DNA from: Chaunax sp. Z400
Lineage: Eukaryota; Chordata; Actinopteri; Lophiiformes; Chaunacidae
Length of the DNA: 64,000 bases
Direction of reading: 5' to 3'
Assembly: GCA_037577475.1 (NCBI GenBank)
Contig: CM075187.1
Coordinates: 4,525,046 to 4,589,045, forward strand
In this document: positions 63,997 through 64,000 of the stretch, one piece after another
How the letters are laid out: every line of letters begins with the position of its first letter
Numbering within the stretch: the first letter of the stretch is position 1
Notes under the pieces: model-generated
The model's database searches: none
Told to the model about the DNA's origin: nothing
What the model saw: only the letters and a program-made list of their open reading frames with translations
Translations under genes and position numbers: made by a program

Positions 63997-64000
63997 ACAG

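Overview
The window is nuclear DNA from a ray-finned (teleost) fish. The evidence is intron-split vertebrate genes with GT-AG junctions, very long (CA/GT)n microsatellites, tRNA-derived SINEs of the kind common in teleosts, and hAT, mariner and LINE relics. No species can be named from the sequence alone. Three genes lie head to tail on the + strand: the 3' two thirds of TTC28 (1-25.7 kb), all of PITPNB (27.3-44.4 kb) and the coding part of MN1 (48.7-64.0 kb). The same TTC28-PITPNB-MN1 order exists on human 22q12, so this is an old conserved synteny block.

Region by region. (1) TTC28 is entered mid-gene: 18 coding exons join in one open frame of 1579 codons plus stop. They encode the last TPR repeats, a CHAT (caspase-like) domain in which the expected catalytic cysteine position reads Tyr, a conserved C-terminal region that includes a 24-nt micro-exon, and a 537-codon serine-rich last exon. 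Its introns hold dinucleotide arrays, a SINE, a hAT-like repeat, a mariner relic and another dispersed repeat. (2) A 1.6 kb gap with two repeats separates it from PITPNB. (3) PITPNB has 10 constitutive coding exons (one only 8 nt) plus two alternative tails, giving predicted proteins of 271 and 277 residues; only the first tail has Ser262. A long 3' UTR follows in the last exon. Introns carry a hAT with target-site duplication and a BED-finger relic, a LINE fragment, and an unexplained 84-codon ORF. (4) A 4.3 kb gap leads to the CpG-rich MN1 promoter and leader with upstream ORFs, a large first coding exon, a 10.5 kb intron, and a last exon that ends four bases before the window edge.

The three genes are not an operon or pathway: TTC28 is a cytoskeletal/midbody scaffold, PITPNB a lipid transfer protein and MN1 a transcriptional co-regulator. 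What may tie them together is cis-regulation. Intronic stretches look like conserved non-coding elements, and three strong CTCF-like motifs are arranged divergently, reverse in TTC28 and forward upstream of MN1, as at domain boundaries. Exon boundaries were derived by hand from frame continuity, splice sites and remembered family sequence; they are consistent but were not checked by alignment.
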